Part shown: one piece after another, positions 8,319 through 15,999 of the stretch
Layout: the number at the start of each line of letters is the position of its first letter
Numbering within the stretch: position 1 is the first letter of the stretch
Source of the DNA: Streptomyces misionensis
GTDB taxonomy: Bacteria; Actinomycetota; Actinomycetes; Streptomycetales; Streptomycetaceae
Reading direction: 5' to 3'
NCBI RefSeq assembly: GCF_900104815.1
Contig: NZ_FNTD01000004.1
Location: 5,162,501-5,226,500, forward strand
DNA: 64,000 nt
Notes under the pieces: generated by a model
Seen by the model: only the letters and a program-made list of their open reading frames with translations
What the model was told of the DNA's origin: nothing
Databases searched by the model: none
Translations under genes and position numbers: made by a program

Positions 8319-8410
8319 GCGGCGGCGCGCTCCGAAGGGACGGTTGCCGGGAGTGCGCGACCACGGGCGCCGGGCCGACGGTGGTCCGCGCGCCCCCGGA
8401 AAGGGCTCCG

Positions 8411-8674
8411 CTACGCCGGCGCCGAACGGCGCACCCGTGCGGGGCGCAGCAGCAGGGACAGCGACGCCGCCGAGATGACGAAGGCGCCCAGGAGCGGGAC
8501 GAGGGCCGGGCCGGGGTCGAGCGCGCTGCGCGTGACGAAGTCGCCCAGAAGGGCGCCCGCGACCGCGGTCGAGTAGATCAGGGGGCGGGCCGGAAGACGG
8601 TGGGCCAGACGGCCCGCCGCGGCCCAGGCGAGCAGGAGACCGAGCACGGCGGCGCCGAGCGTTTCCAGGATCAT
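8411..8674 (-). CDS. Small integral membrane protein, unknown function
   Basis: An 87-residue protein with about three hydrophobic helices (ILETLGAAVLGLLLAWAAAG, a central STAVAGALLGDFV helix, and LVPLLGAFVISAASLSLLL) and a basic C-terminus. ATG 8674 is preceded by GAGGGA. Convergent with the ferritin-like gene. Function not recognised. Confidence 0.6.
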   Translation of the reverse strand: MILETLGAAVLGLLLAWAAAGRLAHRLPARPLIYSTAVAGALLGDFVTRSALDPGPALVPLLGAFVISAASLSLLLRPARVRRSAPA

Positions 8675-8795
8675 GACGAGGGGTCCCTCCCACGGCCGGT
8701 CTGCTTGATCGGTCGTAGCCCGTCTTACCCGTGACCTGCGGAGCGCAATCCTCCGCTGTGGAGGAGTCGTGTCGTTCCTGTGTGCGACGCGGGAC

Positions 8796-8836
8796 GTGCG
8801 AGGGCCCGGCGGCCGCATGCCGCCGGGCCCTCGCAC
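8796..8836 (-). terminator. Perfect 18-bp hairpin downstream of the DUF3107 gene
   Basis: GTGCGAGGGCCCGGCGGC (8796-8813) is perfectly complementary to 8819-8836 with a CGCAT loop. It begins 10 bp past the DUF3107 stop. Confidence 0.85.
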
Positions 8837-8845
8837 GGCCTCGCC

Positions 8846-9073
8846 CTAGAGCGCGCCGAAGCCCACCTTGCGCACGGTCGGCGCGCCGAGCTCCACGTAC
8901 GCCAGCCGGTCCGTCGGCACCATGACCTTGCGGCCCTTCTCGTCCTCAAGGGTCAGCAGCTGCGTCTTCCCGGCCAGCGCGTCGGACACCAGGCGCTCGA
9001 CCTCCTCGACGCTCTGACCGCTCTCCAGAACGATCTCGCGGGGCGCGTGCTGCACGCCGATCTTGACCTCCAC
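8846..9073 (-). CDS. DUF3107 family protein
   Basis: A 75-residue protein starting MEVKIGVQHAPREIVLESGQ and ending PTVRKVGFGAL, matching the actinobacterial DUF3107 family in both length and sequence. The beta-alpha-beta pattern suggests a small soluble domain; its role is unknown. GTG 9073 has GGAGGGA 7 nt upstream. A strong terminator follows. Confidence 0.85.
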   Translation of the reverse strand: MEVKIGVQHAPREIVLESGQSVEEVERLVSDALAGKTQLLTLEDEKGRKVMVPTDRLAYVELGAPTVRKVGFGAL

Positions 9074-9201
9074 GGCTATGTCCCTCCGACGGTCAGTGAT
9101 GTGCGCGATCTTCCGCGCCGTACCTGCACACATTAGCCCGGGGAGGGGACGTACACGCCTGCGGCCGGAACGCCATCAGCGAACACCGTGCGGGAATGGT
9201 C

Positions 9202-9843
9202 TCAGTGGTGCTCGTTGCCGTGCAGCGGGAAACCGGCGATGCCCCGCCACGCGAGCGAGGCCAGCAGCTGCACCGCGTGGTCGCGCGGCACGCTGCGGTC
9301 GCTGTGCAGCCACGAGCGTGCCACCACCTGGGCGAGCCCGCCGAGGCCGGAGGCGAGCAGCATGGACTCCGCGCGCGAGAGCCCGGTGTCCTCCGCGATG
9401 ACGTCGCAGATCGCCTCGGCGCACTCGTTCGTCACCTTGTCGACGCGCTCGCGCACCGCCGGCTCGTTGGTCAGGTCCGACTCGAAGACCAGCCGGAAGG
9501 CGCCGCCGTCGTCCTCCACGTAGGCGAAGTAGGCGTCCATGGTCGCCCGGACGCGCTGCTTGTTGTCGGTCGTCGACGCCAGCGCGCTGCGCACGGACTG
9601 GATCAGCGCCTCGCAGTGCTGGTCCAGCAGGGCGAGGTACAGGTCGAGCTTGCCCGGGAAGTGCTGGTAGAGCACCGGCTTGCTGACGCCGGCCCGCTCG
9701 GCGATGTCGTCCATCGCCGCCGCGTGGTAGCCCTGTGCGACGAAGACCTCCTGGGCCGCGCCCAGCAACTGGTTCCGTCGGGCTCGGCGCGGCAGCCGGG
9801 TGCCGCGCGGGCGTGCTGCCTCAGTTTGCTCGATGGCTGTCAC
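9202..9843 (-). CDS. TetR family transcriptional regulator
   Basis: A 213-residue TetR-type repressor. After a basic N-terminus, the helix-turn-helix covers about residues 25-65 (LLGAAQEVFVAQGYHAAAMD, then DIAERAGVSKPVLYQHFPGK). The C-terminal ligand-binding domain has a Cys-containing helix (NECAEAICDVIAED). GTG 9843 is preceded by GGGAGG. The ligand and targets are unknown; the regulator stands alone between DUF3107 and a small acidic protein, both on its own strand. Confidence 0.88.
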   Translation of the reverse strand: MTAIEQTEAARPRGTRLPRRARRNQLLGAAQEVFVAQGYHAAAMDDIAERAGVSKPVLYQHFPGKLDLYLALLDQHCEALIQSVRSALASTTDNKQRVRATMDAYFAYVEDDGGAFRLVFESDLTNEPAVRERVDKVTNECAEAICDVIAEDTGLSRAESMLLASGLGGLAQVVARSWLHSDRSVPRDHAVQLLASLAWRGIAGFPLHGNEHH

Positions 9844-9887
9844 GCCGCCTCCCAAAGTCGTCCACATGCGGTGTCGACCGCGCGGCC

Positions 9888-9907
9888 ATCGTACTTTTCG
9901 GTAACCG
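9888..9907 (-). promoter_or_regulatory. Possible tetR promoter with 9-bp palindrome
   Basis: Reading in the tetR direction, TACGAT (complement of 9888-9893) can act as a -10 box. The palindrome CGGTAACCG (9899-9907) lies just upstream, where an autoregulated TetR protein would bind. No good -35 is seen. Confidence 0.3.
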
Positions 9908-9977
9908 TGGAGTGCGCGGTGCGAACGCAGAATTTCACGTACCGGACGGCGGCGAAAGCCGCGGGCGTCCCGCGGGA

Positions 9978-10202
9978 TCAGCGGTAGTCGTCCTCGTCCA
10001 GCGAGACCACGCGTGCCTGTTCGAGCAGATCGGCCTCGTTCGCCCGGTCCTTGTTCACCTCGGTCAACGTGTCGTCGCGCTCCGGCCGGACGTCGGCCTG
10101 CTGCTCGACGGCGTCCACTTCCGGGTCCTCGACACCCAGCTCGGGGGCCGTCTCGTCGTCCAGCTCCTCGATCGTGTCGGGCTCGGTGGGGTCGTGGGTC
10201 AT
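9978..10202 (-). CDS. Small acidic conserved protein, unknown function
   Basis: A 74-residue, highly acidic and probably disordered protein. The pattern E-(V/A)-D-x-x-EQ occurs twice (PEVDAVEQQ and ANEADLLEQ), and the protein ends in RVVSLDEDDYR. I recall similar short acidic proteins with an EQ-repeat and a C-terminal DEDDYR across actinobacteria, with no assigned role. ATG 10202 has AGGAAGGGAG upstream. Confidence 0.75.
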   Translation of the reverse strand: MTHDPTEPDTIEELDDETAPELGVEDPEVDAVEQQADVRPERDDTLTEVNKDRANEADLLEQARVVSLDEDDYR

Positions 10203-10389
10203 GGTTGGGCTCCCTTCCTACGAACGTCCCTGGAACCGGCAGCGGCCACATGCGGGTGCCCTCGGTACGAGCCTAGGATGCGGCCGTTCCGGATGCCATG
10301 CCGTACGCGCCCGTTCGCTCACCGGGTGTCCCCGGCGCGGTGGCGGACGCTGTGACGGCGAACACATGAACCCCGGTGTGATCATCTCG

Positions 10390-10395
10390 TAACAT
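10390..10395 (+). promoter_or_regulatory. Candidate -10 box for a leaderless transcript
   Basis: TAACAT ends 6 nt before ATG 10402 and there is no ribosome site, the spacing expected for a leaderless mRNA. The -35 is weak. Confidence 0.4.
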
Positions 10396-10401
10396 TGCCG
10401 C

Positions 10402-11460
10402 ATGTCTTCGACCGAGTCGCCTTCCGTGCCGGCCGCCAGTGTGCTCCCCAGGGTGGCGCCCGTCCGGGTCGGCGAAGGGGAGCGGCTGCGCTCGGTCGGT
10501 CTGCCCGGGGTCACCCTGTCGGTGCGCTGCCGGCCGCCCGCGCGCGAGGGACTGCCGCGCGCCCTCTACGTGCACGGACTCGGCGGTTCCTCACAGAACT
10601 GGTCGGAGCTGATGGCCCACCTGGACGGCGTCGTGCACAGCGAGGCCGTCGACCTGCCCGGTTTCGGCGACTCGCCGCCCCCGGACGACGGCGACTACTC
10701 GGTCACCGGACACGCGCGCGCGGTGATCCGCTACCTGGACGCGGCCGGGCAGGGTCCCGTCCATCTCTTCGGCAACTCGCTCGGCGGCGCCGTCGCCACC
10801 CGCGTGGCCGCCGTACGCCCCGACCTGGTGCGCACCCTCACCCTGGTCTCGCCCGCCCTGCCGGAGCTGCGCATCCAGCGCACCGCGGTGCCGACCGGAC
10901 TGCTCGGCGTGCCCGGCATCGCCGCCCTGTTCACCCGGTTCACCAAGGAGTGGACGGCCGAGCAGCGGGTGCGCGGGGTCATGGGCCTCTGTTACGGCGA
11001 TCCGGGCCGGGTGTCGCCGGAGGCCTTCCGGTACGCCGTCGAGGAGCTGGAGCGGCGGCTGCGGCTGCCGTACTTCTGGGACGCGATGGCCCGCTCGGCG
11101 CGCGGCATCGTCAACGCCTACACGCTCGGCGGGCAGCACGGGCTGTGGCGGCAGGCCGAGCGCGTGCTCGCCCCGACGCTGCTCGTCTACGGCGGCCGGG
11201 ACCAGCTCGTCGGCTACCGCATGTCCGCCAAGGCCGCCCGCGCCTTCCGCGACTCACGTCTGCTGACCCTGCCGGACGCCGGGCACGTGGCGATGATGGA
11301 ATACCCGGACGTGGTGGCGCGGGCGTTCCGGGAACTGCTGGCACAGCAGCAGGACGCGGAGGGAAACGCCGGGCGGGGGGCCGTCGTTGACGACGACGGG
11401 GACGACAGCACGGACACGGGCGGCCGCGGGGCCGCCGACGGTACGGAAGCGGGGAGCTGA
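10402..11460 (+). CDS. Alpha/beta hydrolase
   Basis: A 352-residue hydrolase with the oxyanion strand ALYVHGLGGSSQNW, nucleophile elbow LFGNSLGGAVA (serine in GNSLGG), acid YGGRDQLV and histidine PDAGHVAMMEYP in canonical order. The N-terminal 30 and C-terminal 45 residues are low-complexity; the acidic tail (DDDGDDSTD) is probably disordered. Substrate unknown. The DUF3152 gene follows after 8 bp, so the two are probably co-translated. Confidence 0.87.
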   Translation: MSSTESPSVPAASVLPRVAPVRVGEGERLRSVGLPGVTLSVRCRPPAREGLPRALYVHGLGGSSQNWSELMAHLDGVVHSEAVDLPGFGDSPPPDDGDYSVTGHARAVIRYLDAAGQGPVHLFGNSLGGAVATRVAAVRPDLVRTLTLVSPALPELRIQRTAVPTGLLGVPGIAALFTRFTKEWTAEQRVRGVMGLCYGDPGRVSPEAFRYAVEELERRLRLPYFWDAMARSARGIVNAYTLGGQHGLWRQAERVLAPTLLVYGGRDQLVGYRMSAKAARAFRDSRLLTLPDAGHVAMMEYPDVVARAFRELLAQQQDAEGNAGRGAVVDDDGDDSTDTGGRGAADGTEAGS

Positions 11461-11468
11461 AGCACACC

Positions 11469-12908
11469 GTGGGACGCCACAGCCGCCGAGGGCCGGCCCA
11501 GCCGGCCGCCAAGGACAACGGTCCGGACATAGCGGCCAGGAGCGAGCGGGACACGGAGCGCGGAGCGCCGGGGGCGGGTGCCGGCGGGCGGGCCGGTGTG
11601 CGGGGAGCGCCGGGCCCGGCGGGTGCGGGGAGACGACCGGACGCGACGCCCGCCCACGGGGTGCCGCGCCTGCCGGAGGGGACTCCGGCGCGTGGGGTGC
11701 CGCGTCTGCCGGACGGGACTCCAGGTCGTGGGGTGCCGCGCTCGCCGGAGGGGACCCCGGCCCACGGCGTGCCGCGTCTTCCCGAGGGCACCCCGGCCCA
11801 CGGCGTGTCCGGTGTCCCCGGTGCCGCCGCGGCCCGTGGCGGACACCCCGAGCAGCGTGAACCCGGCGGCGGCTGGGGCGAGTTCGCGGGGCGAGCCGGA
11901 GCCGGCGCGCCCGGTGTGGTGCTGCCCCGGCAGCGCCAGGCGGGCCCGGGCGGACCGGCCGGGCGCGGTCCCCGCCAGGACTACCTGGACGCCTTCGACG
12001 GCGACGGCGACCGGGGCCGCGGCGGACCCGGGGCCACGCGTACGAAGGAGGCGCCGGCCGAGCGGGTCGAGGCCGCCGCCGCGGACGCGGACAAGGGCAA
12101 GGGCAGGGACAAGGCGCTACCCGCCCAGCGCGGCGGCAAGGGGCGGACCTTCACCGGCATCGCCGCGGCCGCCGTCACCACCGTGCTCGCGGTGGTCGTC
12201 GCCGGACAGGTGACCGAGGGGCGGGACGACGCCGCCGCGCCGGGCCGGTCCGCGCCCGACCAGGGCGACGCGAGCGGCCGTCCCTCCGCGCCGGCGAGTG
12301 CCGCGCCGCTGACGTACCAGCAGAAGATGGACCGCACCTACCCGCTGAGCGCCACCCTGAAGGGCTCCGGGAAGTTCGACACGGTCCCCGGCTTCGACAA
12401 GGCGCCCGGCACGGGCCAGAAGTACCGCTACCGGGTCGACATCGAGCAGGGTATGGGCCTGGACGGCGCGCTGTTCGCGCAGGCCGTGCAGAAGACGCTG
12501 AACGACGACCGGAGCTGGGCGCACGGCGGCGCCCGCACCTTCGAGCGGATCTCCTCCGGCAAGCCCGACTTCGTGATCACCCTGGCCAGCCCCGGCACCA
12601 CGGCCACCTGGTGCGCCAAGTCCGGCCTGGACACCACCGAGGACAACGTCTCCTGCGACTCGGCCGCCACCCAGCGCGTGATGATCAACGCATACCGGTG
12701 GGCCCAGGGAAGCAAGACATACGGCGACAAGATCTACATGTACCGCCAAATGCTGATCAACCACGAGGTCGGCCACCGGCTCGGCCACAACCACGTCACC
12801 TGCCAGAGGAACGGCGAACTCGCGCCGGTCATGCAGCAGCAGACCAAGTTCCTCGACCACGACGGAATCCACTGCCTGCCCAACGCCTGGCCCTATCCCA
12901 GGAGTTGA
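11469..12908 (+). CDS. DUF3152 membrane-anchored or secreted metzincin-like protein
   Basis: A 479-residue protein. Residues 1-220 are a disordered, Gly/Pro/Arg-rich cytoplasmic region containing a 12-residue tandem repeat. One transmembrane helix follows (FTGIAAAAVTTVLAVVVAG), then an extracellular domain of about 200 residues matching DUF3152. Near the C-terminus is HEVGHRLGHNH, a full HExxHxxGxxH zinc motif, followed by APVMQQQT, a possible Met-turn; two cysteine pairs flank the site. This predicts a zinc protease outside the membrane, although the family name is still a DUF. GTG 11469 follows the hydrolase stop by 8 bp, with GGGGAG upstream. Confidence 0.82.
   Translation: MGRHSRRGPAQPAAKDNGPDIAARSERDTERGAPGAGAGGRAGVRGAPGPAGAGRRPDATPAHGVPRLPEGTPARGVPRLPDGTPGRGVPRSPEGTPAHGVPRLPEGTPAHGVSGVPGAAAARGGHPEQREPGGGWGEFAGRAGAGAPGVVLPRQRQAGPGGPAGRGPRQDYLDAFDGDGDRGRGGPGATRTKEAPAERVEAAAADADKGKGRDKALPAQRGGKGRTFTGIAAAAVTTVLAVVVAGQVTEGRDDAAAPGRSAPDQGDASGRPSAPASAAPLTYQQKMDRTYPLSATLKGSGKFDTVPGFDKAPGTGQKYRYRVDIEQGMGLDGALFAQAVQKTLNDDRSWAHGGARTFERISSGKPDFVITLASPGTTATWCAKSGLDTTEDNVSCDSAATQRVMINAYRWAQGSKTYGDKIYMYRQMLINHEVGHRLGHNHVTCQRNGELAPVMQQQTKFLDHDGIHCLPNAWPYPRS
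11646..11819 (+). repeat. 36-bp coding tandem repeat in the DUF3152 gene
   Basis: Nearly five in-frame units of 12 codons, consensus TPAHGVPRLPEG, with a few substitutions per unit. They make up a Pro/Gly-rich stalk-like stretch on the cytoplasmic side of the membrane helix. Confidence 0.85.
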
Positions 12909-12921
12909 CCCCGCCCGCTTA

Positions 12922-12958
12922 TGTCACATTGACATGAGCTGCGAGTTCGTTCATATTT
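12922..12958 (+). promoter_or_regulatory. Promoter with overlapping inverted repeat, ABC importer operon
   Basis: A consensus -35 TTGACA (12930-12935), a 17-nt spacer and CATATT (12953-12958). The inverted repeat ATGTCA-CAT-TGACAT (12922-12936) overlaps the whole -35, an arrangement typical of repressor control. The predicted start site coincides with ATG 12965 of the leader peptide. Confidence 0.7.
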
Positions 12959-12964
12959 CTGCGC

Positions 12965-13060
12965 ATGTCGCCCCGTCACGCCGTCTCCTGCAGCGCCGCC
13001 ATCGAGCTGGCGCTGATCGGTGTGACCGCACTCTGCGTGGCCGACATCGACTGTCGCTGA
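12965..13060 (+). CDS. 31-residue leaderless leader peptide with three cysteines
   Basis: ATG 12965 opens a 31-codon frame starting MSPRHAVSCSAAIEL and ending LCVADIDCR. No Shine-Dalgarno is present, but a near-consensus promoter puts the transcript start on the ATG, so it should be translated as a leaderless mRNA. Cysteine codons are at positions 9, 24 and 30, the last just before the final arginine and stop. Short leaderless cysteine-containing ORFs are known as cysteine-responsive attenuators in mycobacteria; the same role is inferred here. It lies 181 nt upstream of the substrate-binding protein gene. Confidence 0.6.
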   Translation: MSPRHAVSCSAAIELALIGVTALCVADIDCR

Positions 13061-13241
13061 CGCCGCCCCCCCTGGCGTTCGCGTCGCGACCCTTCTCGTA
13101 TCCCCGTCCGTGACCCCCGGTCGCGGACTCTCCGACGACCCGGCGCCCGGGGCGACGTCTGTCCATGGACGTCTCAATCCCCGTCCAAACGTCTCACCAT
13201 TCGAGAGATCCTCGAACCAGCCCCGAGAGGTCGTCATTCCG

Positions 13242-14960
13242 ATGCGTCAACCGTCCGTCATAGCGCGCCGCGTGGCAGCGGCATCCGTCAGCCTGGTCGT
13301 GGCAGCGGGCGCCGCCGCCTGCGGCCCGAAGGACAACGATGCCAAGGGTTCCGGTGGCGACTCCACGCCCCACAAGGGCGGCACGCTCACGGTCCTGAAC
13401 TCCGAGCCGCAGACCGACTTCGACCCCGCGCGCCTGTACACCTCGGGCGGCGGGAACGTCCCCTCGCTGGTCTTCCGCACCCTCACCACCCGCAACCGCG
13501 CCGACGGCGCGGACGGCGCCAAGGTCGTGCCGGACCTGGCCACCGACACCGGGCGGCCCAGCAAGGACGCGACCGTGTGGACGTACACCCTGAAGAAGGG
13601 CCTCACGTACGAGGACGGCACCCCCATCACCTCGGCCGACATCAAGTACGGCATCGAGCGCTCCTTCGCCCCCGAACTCTCCGGCGGCGCCCCCTACCTG
13701 CGGGACTGGCTGGCCGGCGCGGCCGGCTACCAGGGGCCGTACAAGGACAAGAAGGGCCTGTCGGCGATCGAGACGCCCGACGACCGGACCATCGTCTTCC
13801 ATCTGAACAAGCCCGAGGGCGAGTTCCCGTTCCTGGCCACCCAGACGCAGTTCGCACCGGTGCCCAGGAGCAAGGACACGGGCACCAAGTACGAGGAGCA
13901 CCCGGTCTCGTCCGGCCCCTACGAGGTCGTCGAGAACGAGAACGACGGCGAGCACGTGCTGCTCAAGCGCAACCCCCACTGGTCCGCGGCCACCGACGAC
14001 CAGCGCAAGGCCTACCCGGACACCATCGACGTCCGCTCCGGGCTCGACTCCTCGGTGATCAACCAGCGGCTCTCCGCGTCCCAGGGCGCGGACGCCGCCG
14101 CCGTCACCACGGACACCAACCTCGGTCCGGCCGAACTCGCCAAGGTCACCGGCGACAAGGAACTCGCCGCGCGCGTGGGCACCGGGCACTTCGGCTACAC
14201 GAACTACATCGCGTTCAACCCGGCCGTGAAGCCGTTCGACAACCCCAAGGTGCGCGAGGCCATCGCCTACGCCGTCGACCGCTCCTCGGTGGTCAACGCG
14301 GCCGGCGGCAGCGCGCTCGCCGAGCCCGCCACCACCTTCCTGCCGAACCAGAAGTCCTTCGGCTACACGCCGTACGACCCGTTCCCGGCCGGTCCGTCCG
14401 GCAACCCGGCGAAGGCCAGGCAGCTGCTGGCGCAGGCCGGTTACAAGAACGGGCTCACCGTCACGCTGACGCACTCCAACGCCAAGGACTTCGCGACCAG
14501 CCCGGAGATCGCCACCGCCCTCCAGGACGCGCTCAAGAAGGCCGGGATCACGGTGAAGCTCCAGGGTCTGGAGAACAACGACTACCGGGACACCGTGCAC
14601 AACGTGAAGACCGAGCCCGGCTTCTTCCTCGCCGGCTGGGGCGCCGACTGGCCCTCCGGCGGTCCGTTCCTCGCCCCGATCTTCGACGGCCGGCAGATCG
14701 TCAAGGACGGCGCCAACTTCAACGCGAGCCGGCTCGACGACAAGTCGGTCAATGACGAGATTGACGCGATCAACAAGTTGACCGACCTCGACGCGGCCGC
14801 CAAGCGCTGGGGCGCGCTGGACAAGAAGATCGGCGAGCGCGCCCTCGTGGTGCCGCTGTTCCACCCGGTCTACAAGCGCCTGTACGGCAAGGACGTCCGG
14901 AACATCGTCATCGGCGACTGGACCGGCGTGCTGGACATCTCCCAGGTCGCGGTGAAGTGA
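13242..14960 (+). CDS. ABC transporter substrate-binding lipoprotein (oligopeptide/nickel type, SBP family 5)
   Basis: A 572-residue extracellular solute-binding protein. A lipoprotein signal peptide (IARRVAAASVSLVVAAG followed by AAAC) has the lipidated cysteine at position 27. The mature part begins with a charged linker, then GGTLTVLNSEPQTDFDPARL, typical of family-5 peptide-binding proteins, and contains the family-characteristic DDRTIVFHLNKPEG and VREAIAYAVDR motifs. ATG 13242 has a GAGAGG element about 11 nt upstream. The ligand is probably a short peptide; a sulphur-containing one is an inference from the cysteine-rich leader peptide. It is the first gene of a four-gene importer operon. 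Confidence 0.88.
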   Translation: MRQPSVIARRVAAASVSLVVAAGAAACGPKDNDAKGSGGDSTPHKGGTLTVLNSEPQTDFDPARLYTSGGGNVPSLVFRTLTTRNRADGADGAKVVPDLATDTGRPSKDATVWTYTLKKGLTYEDGTPITSADIKYGIERSFAPELSGGAPYLRDWLAGAAGYQGPYKDKKGLSAIETPDDRTIVFHLNKPEGEFPFLATQTQFAPVPRSKDTGTKYEEHPVSSGPYEVVENENDGEHVLLKRNPHWSAATDDQRKAYPDTIDVRSGLDSSVINQRLSASQGADAAAVTTDTNLGPAELAKVTGDKELAARVGTGHFGYTNYIAFNPAVKPFDNPKVREAIAYAVDRSSVVNAAGGSALAEPATTFLPNQKSFGYTPYDPFPAGPSGNPAKARQLLAQAGYKNGLTVTLTHSNAKDFATSPEIATALQDALKKAGITVKLQGLENNDYRDTVHNVKTEPGFFLAGWGADWPSGGPFLAPIFDGRQIVKDGANFNASRLDDKSVNDEIDAINKLTDLDAAAKRWGALDKKIGERALVVPLFHPVYKRLYGKDVRNIVIGDWTGVLDISQVAVK

Positions 14961-14964
14961 CGCC

Positions 14965-15999
14965 GTGAGCGAGGCACTTGTCGCCGTCGAGGCCGCCGGG
15001 ACGGACAGCACCGTCCCGGCGGCCTCGGGGGCCCGTCTGTTCTGGCGGCGGCTGCGGGCGCAGCGCGCCGCCCTGGTCGCCGCGGCGGTCGTCGCGCTGC
15101 TCGTCCTGATCGCGCTCGCCGCGCCGCTGCTCACCGCGGTCGAGGGCCAGGACCCCACCACCTACCACCCGTCGCTGATCGACTCCGCGCGCGGCGGCGT
15201 GCCCGTCGGCTCCTTCGGCGGCATCGGCGCCGACCACTGGCTGGGCGTCGAACCCCAGACCGGCCGCGACCTGTTCGCGCGCCTGGTCTACGGCGCCCGG
15301 ATCTCGCTCGGGGTGGCCCTGGCCGCCACGCTCATCCAGGTCGCCGTCGGGGTCGTCGTCGGCGTGAGCGCCGCGCTCGGCAATCAATGGGTTGATCAAG
15401 TGTTGAGCCGGATCACCGACATCATCGTCGCCATGCCACTGATGATCATGTCGTTGGCACTGCTGGCGATCGTGCCGCCGAGCTTCCCGCGGCCCGTCCT
15501 GGTCACCCTCGTGATCGGCCTGGTCGCCTGGGGCGGCGTCGCGAAGATCGTGCGCGCCCAGACCCTGTCCGCCAAGGGGCTCGACTACGTCTCGGCGGCC
15601 CGGCTCAGCGGCTGGAAGACCCGGCACATCGCGCGCCGCGAACTGCTGCCCGGGCTCGCCGCGCCCGTCATCACCTACGCGGCGCTCCTGGTGCCCATGA
15701 ACATCTCGGTCGAGTCCGCGCTGTCCTTCCTCGGCGTCGGCGTGAAGCCGCCCACGCCCTCCTGGGGACAGATGCTCACCGCCGCCGACGTCTGGTACCA
15801 GGCCGCGCCCCAGTATCTGCTGCTGCCGGCCGGAGCCCTGTTCGTCACCGTCTTCGCCCTCACCGTGCTCGGCGACGGCGTGCGCACCGCCCTCGACCCG
15901 CGCGCCGCCTCCCGGCTGCGCGTCGGCACCGGCCGCAAGAAGCCGGCGGACCCCGCCCGCGCGGGCGCCGCGGACGAGAAGAAGGAGGCGACCGCATGA
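14965..15999 (+). CDS. ABC transporter permease (DppC-like)
   Basis: A 344-residue permease with an N-terminal cytoplasmic segment, a first helix (ALVAAAVVALLVLIALAAPLL), an extracytoplasmic insertion and then the binding-protein-dependent transport domain. The cytoplasmic coupling loop is YVSAARLSGWKTRHIARREL, the EAA-like motif. GTG 14965 follows the binding-protein stop by 4 bp. Helix pattern and order match DppC/OppC. The long early loop DSARGGVPVGSFGGIGADHW carries the usual DppC-type LGVEPQTGRDLFARL segment. Confidence 0.87.
   Translation: MSEALVAVEAAGTDSTVPAASGARLFWRRLRAQRAALVAAAVVALLVLIALAAPLLTAVEGQDPTTYHPSLIDSARGGVPVGSFGGIGADHWLGVEPQTGRDLFARLVYGARISLGVALAATLIQVAVGVVVGVSAALGNQWVDQVLSRITDIIVAMPLMIMSLALLAIVPPSFPRPVLVTLVIGLVAWGGVAKIVRAQTLSAKGLDYVSAARLSGWKTRHIARRELLPGLAAPVITYAALLVPMNISVESALSFLGVGVKPPTPSWGQMLTAADVWYQAAPQYLLLPAGALFVTVFALTVLGDGVRTALDPRAASRLRVGTGRKKPADPARAGAADEKKEATA

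Noticed and set aside
8340..8400. Imperfect inverted repeat after the ferritin-like gene
   Set aside because: Stem has a bulge and a long loop; not convincing as a terminator.
13194..15161. Long minus-strand frame opposite the substrate-binding protein gene
   Set aside because: Shadow frame; the plus strand encodes an unmistakable lipoprotein and solute-binding protein.
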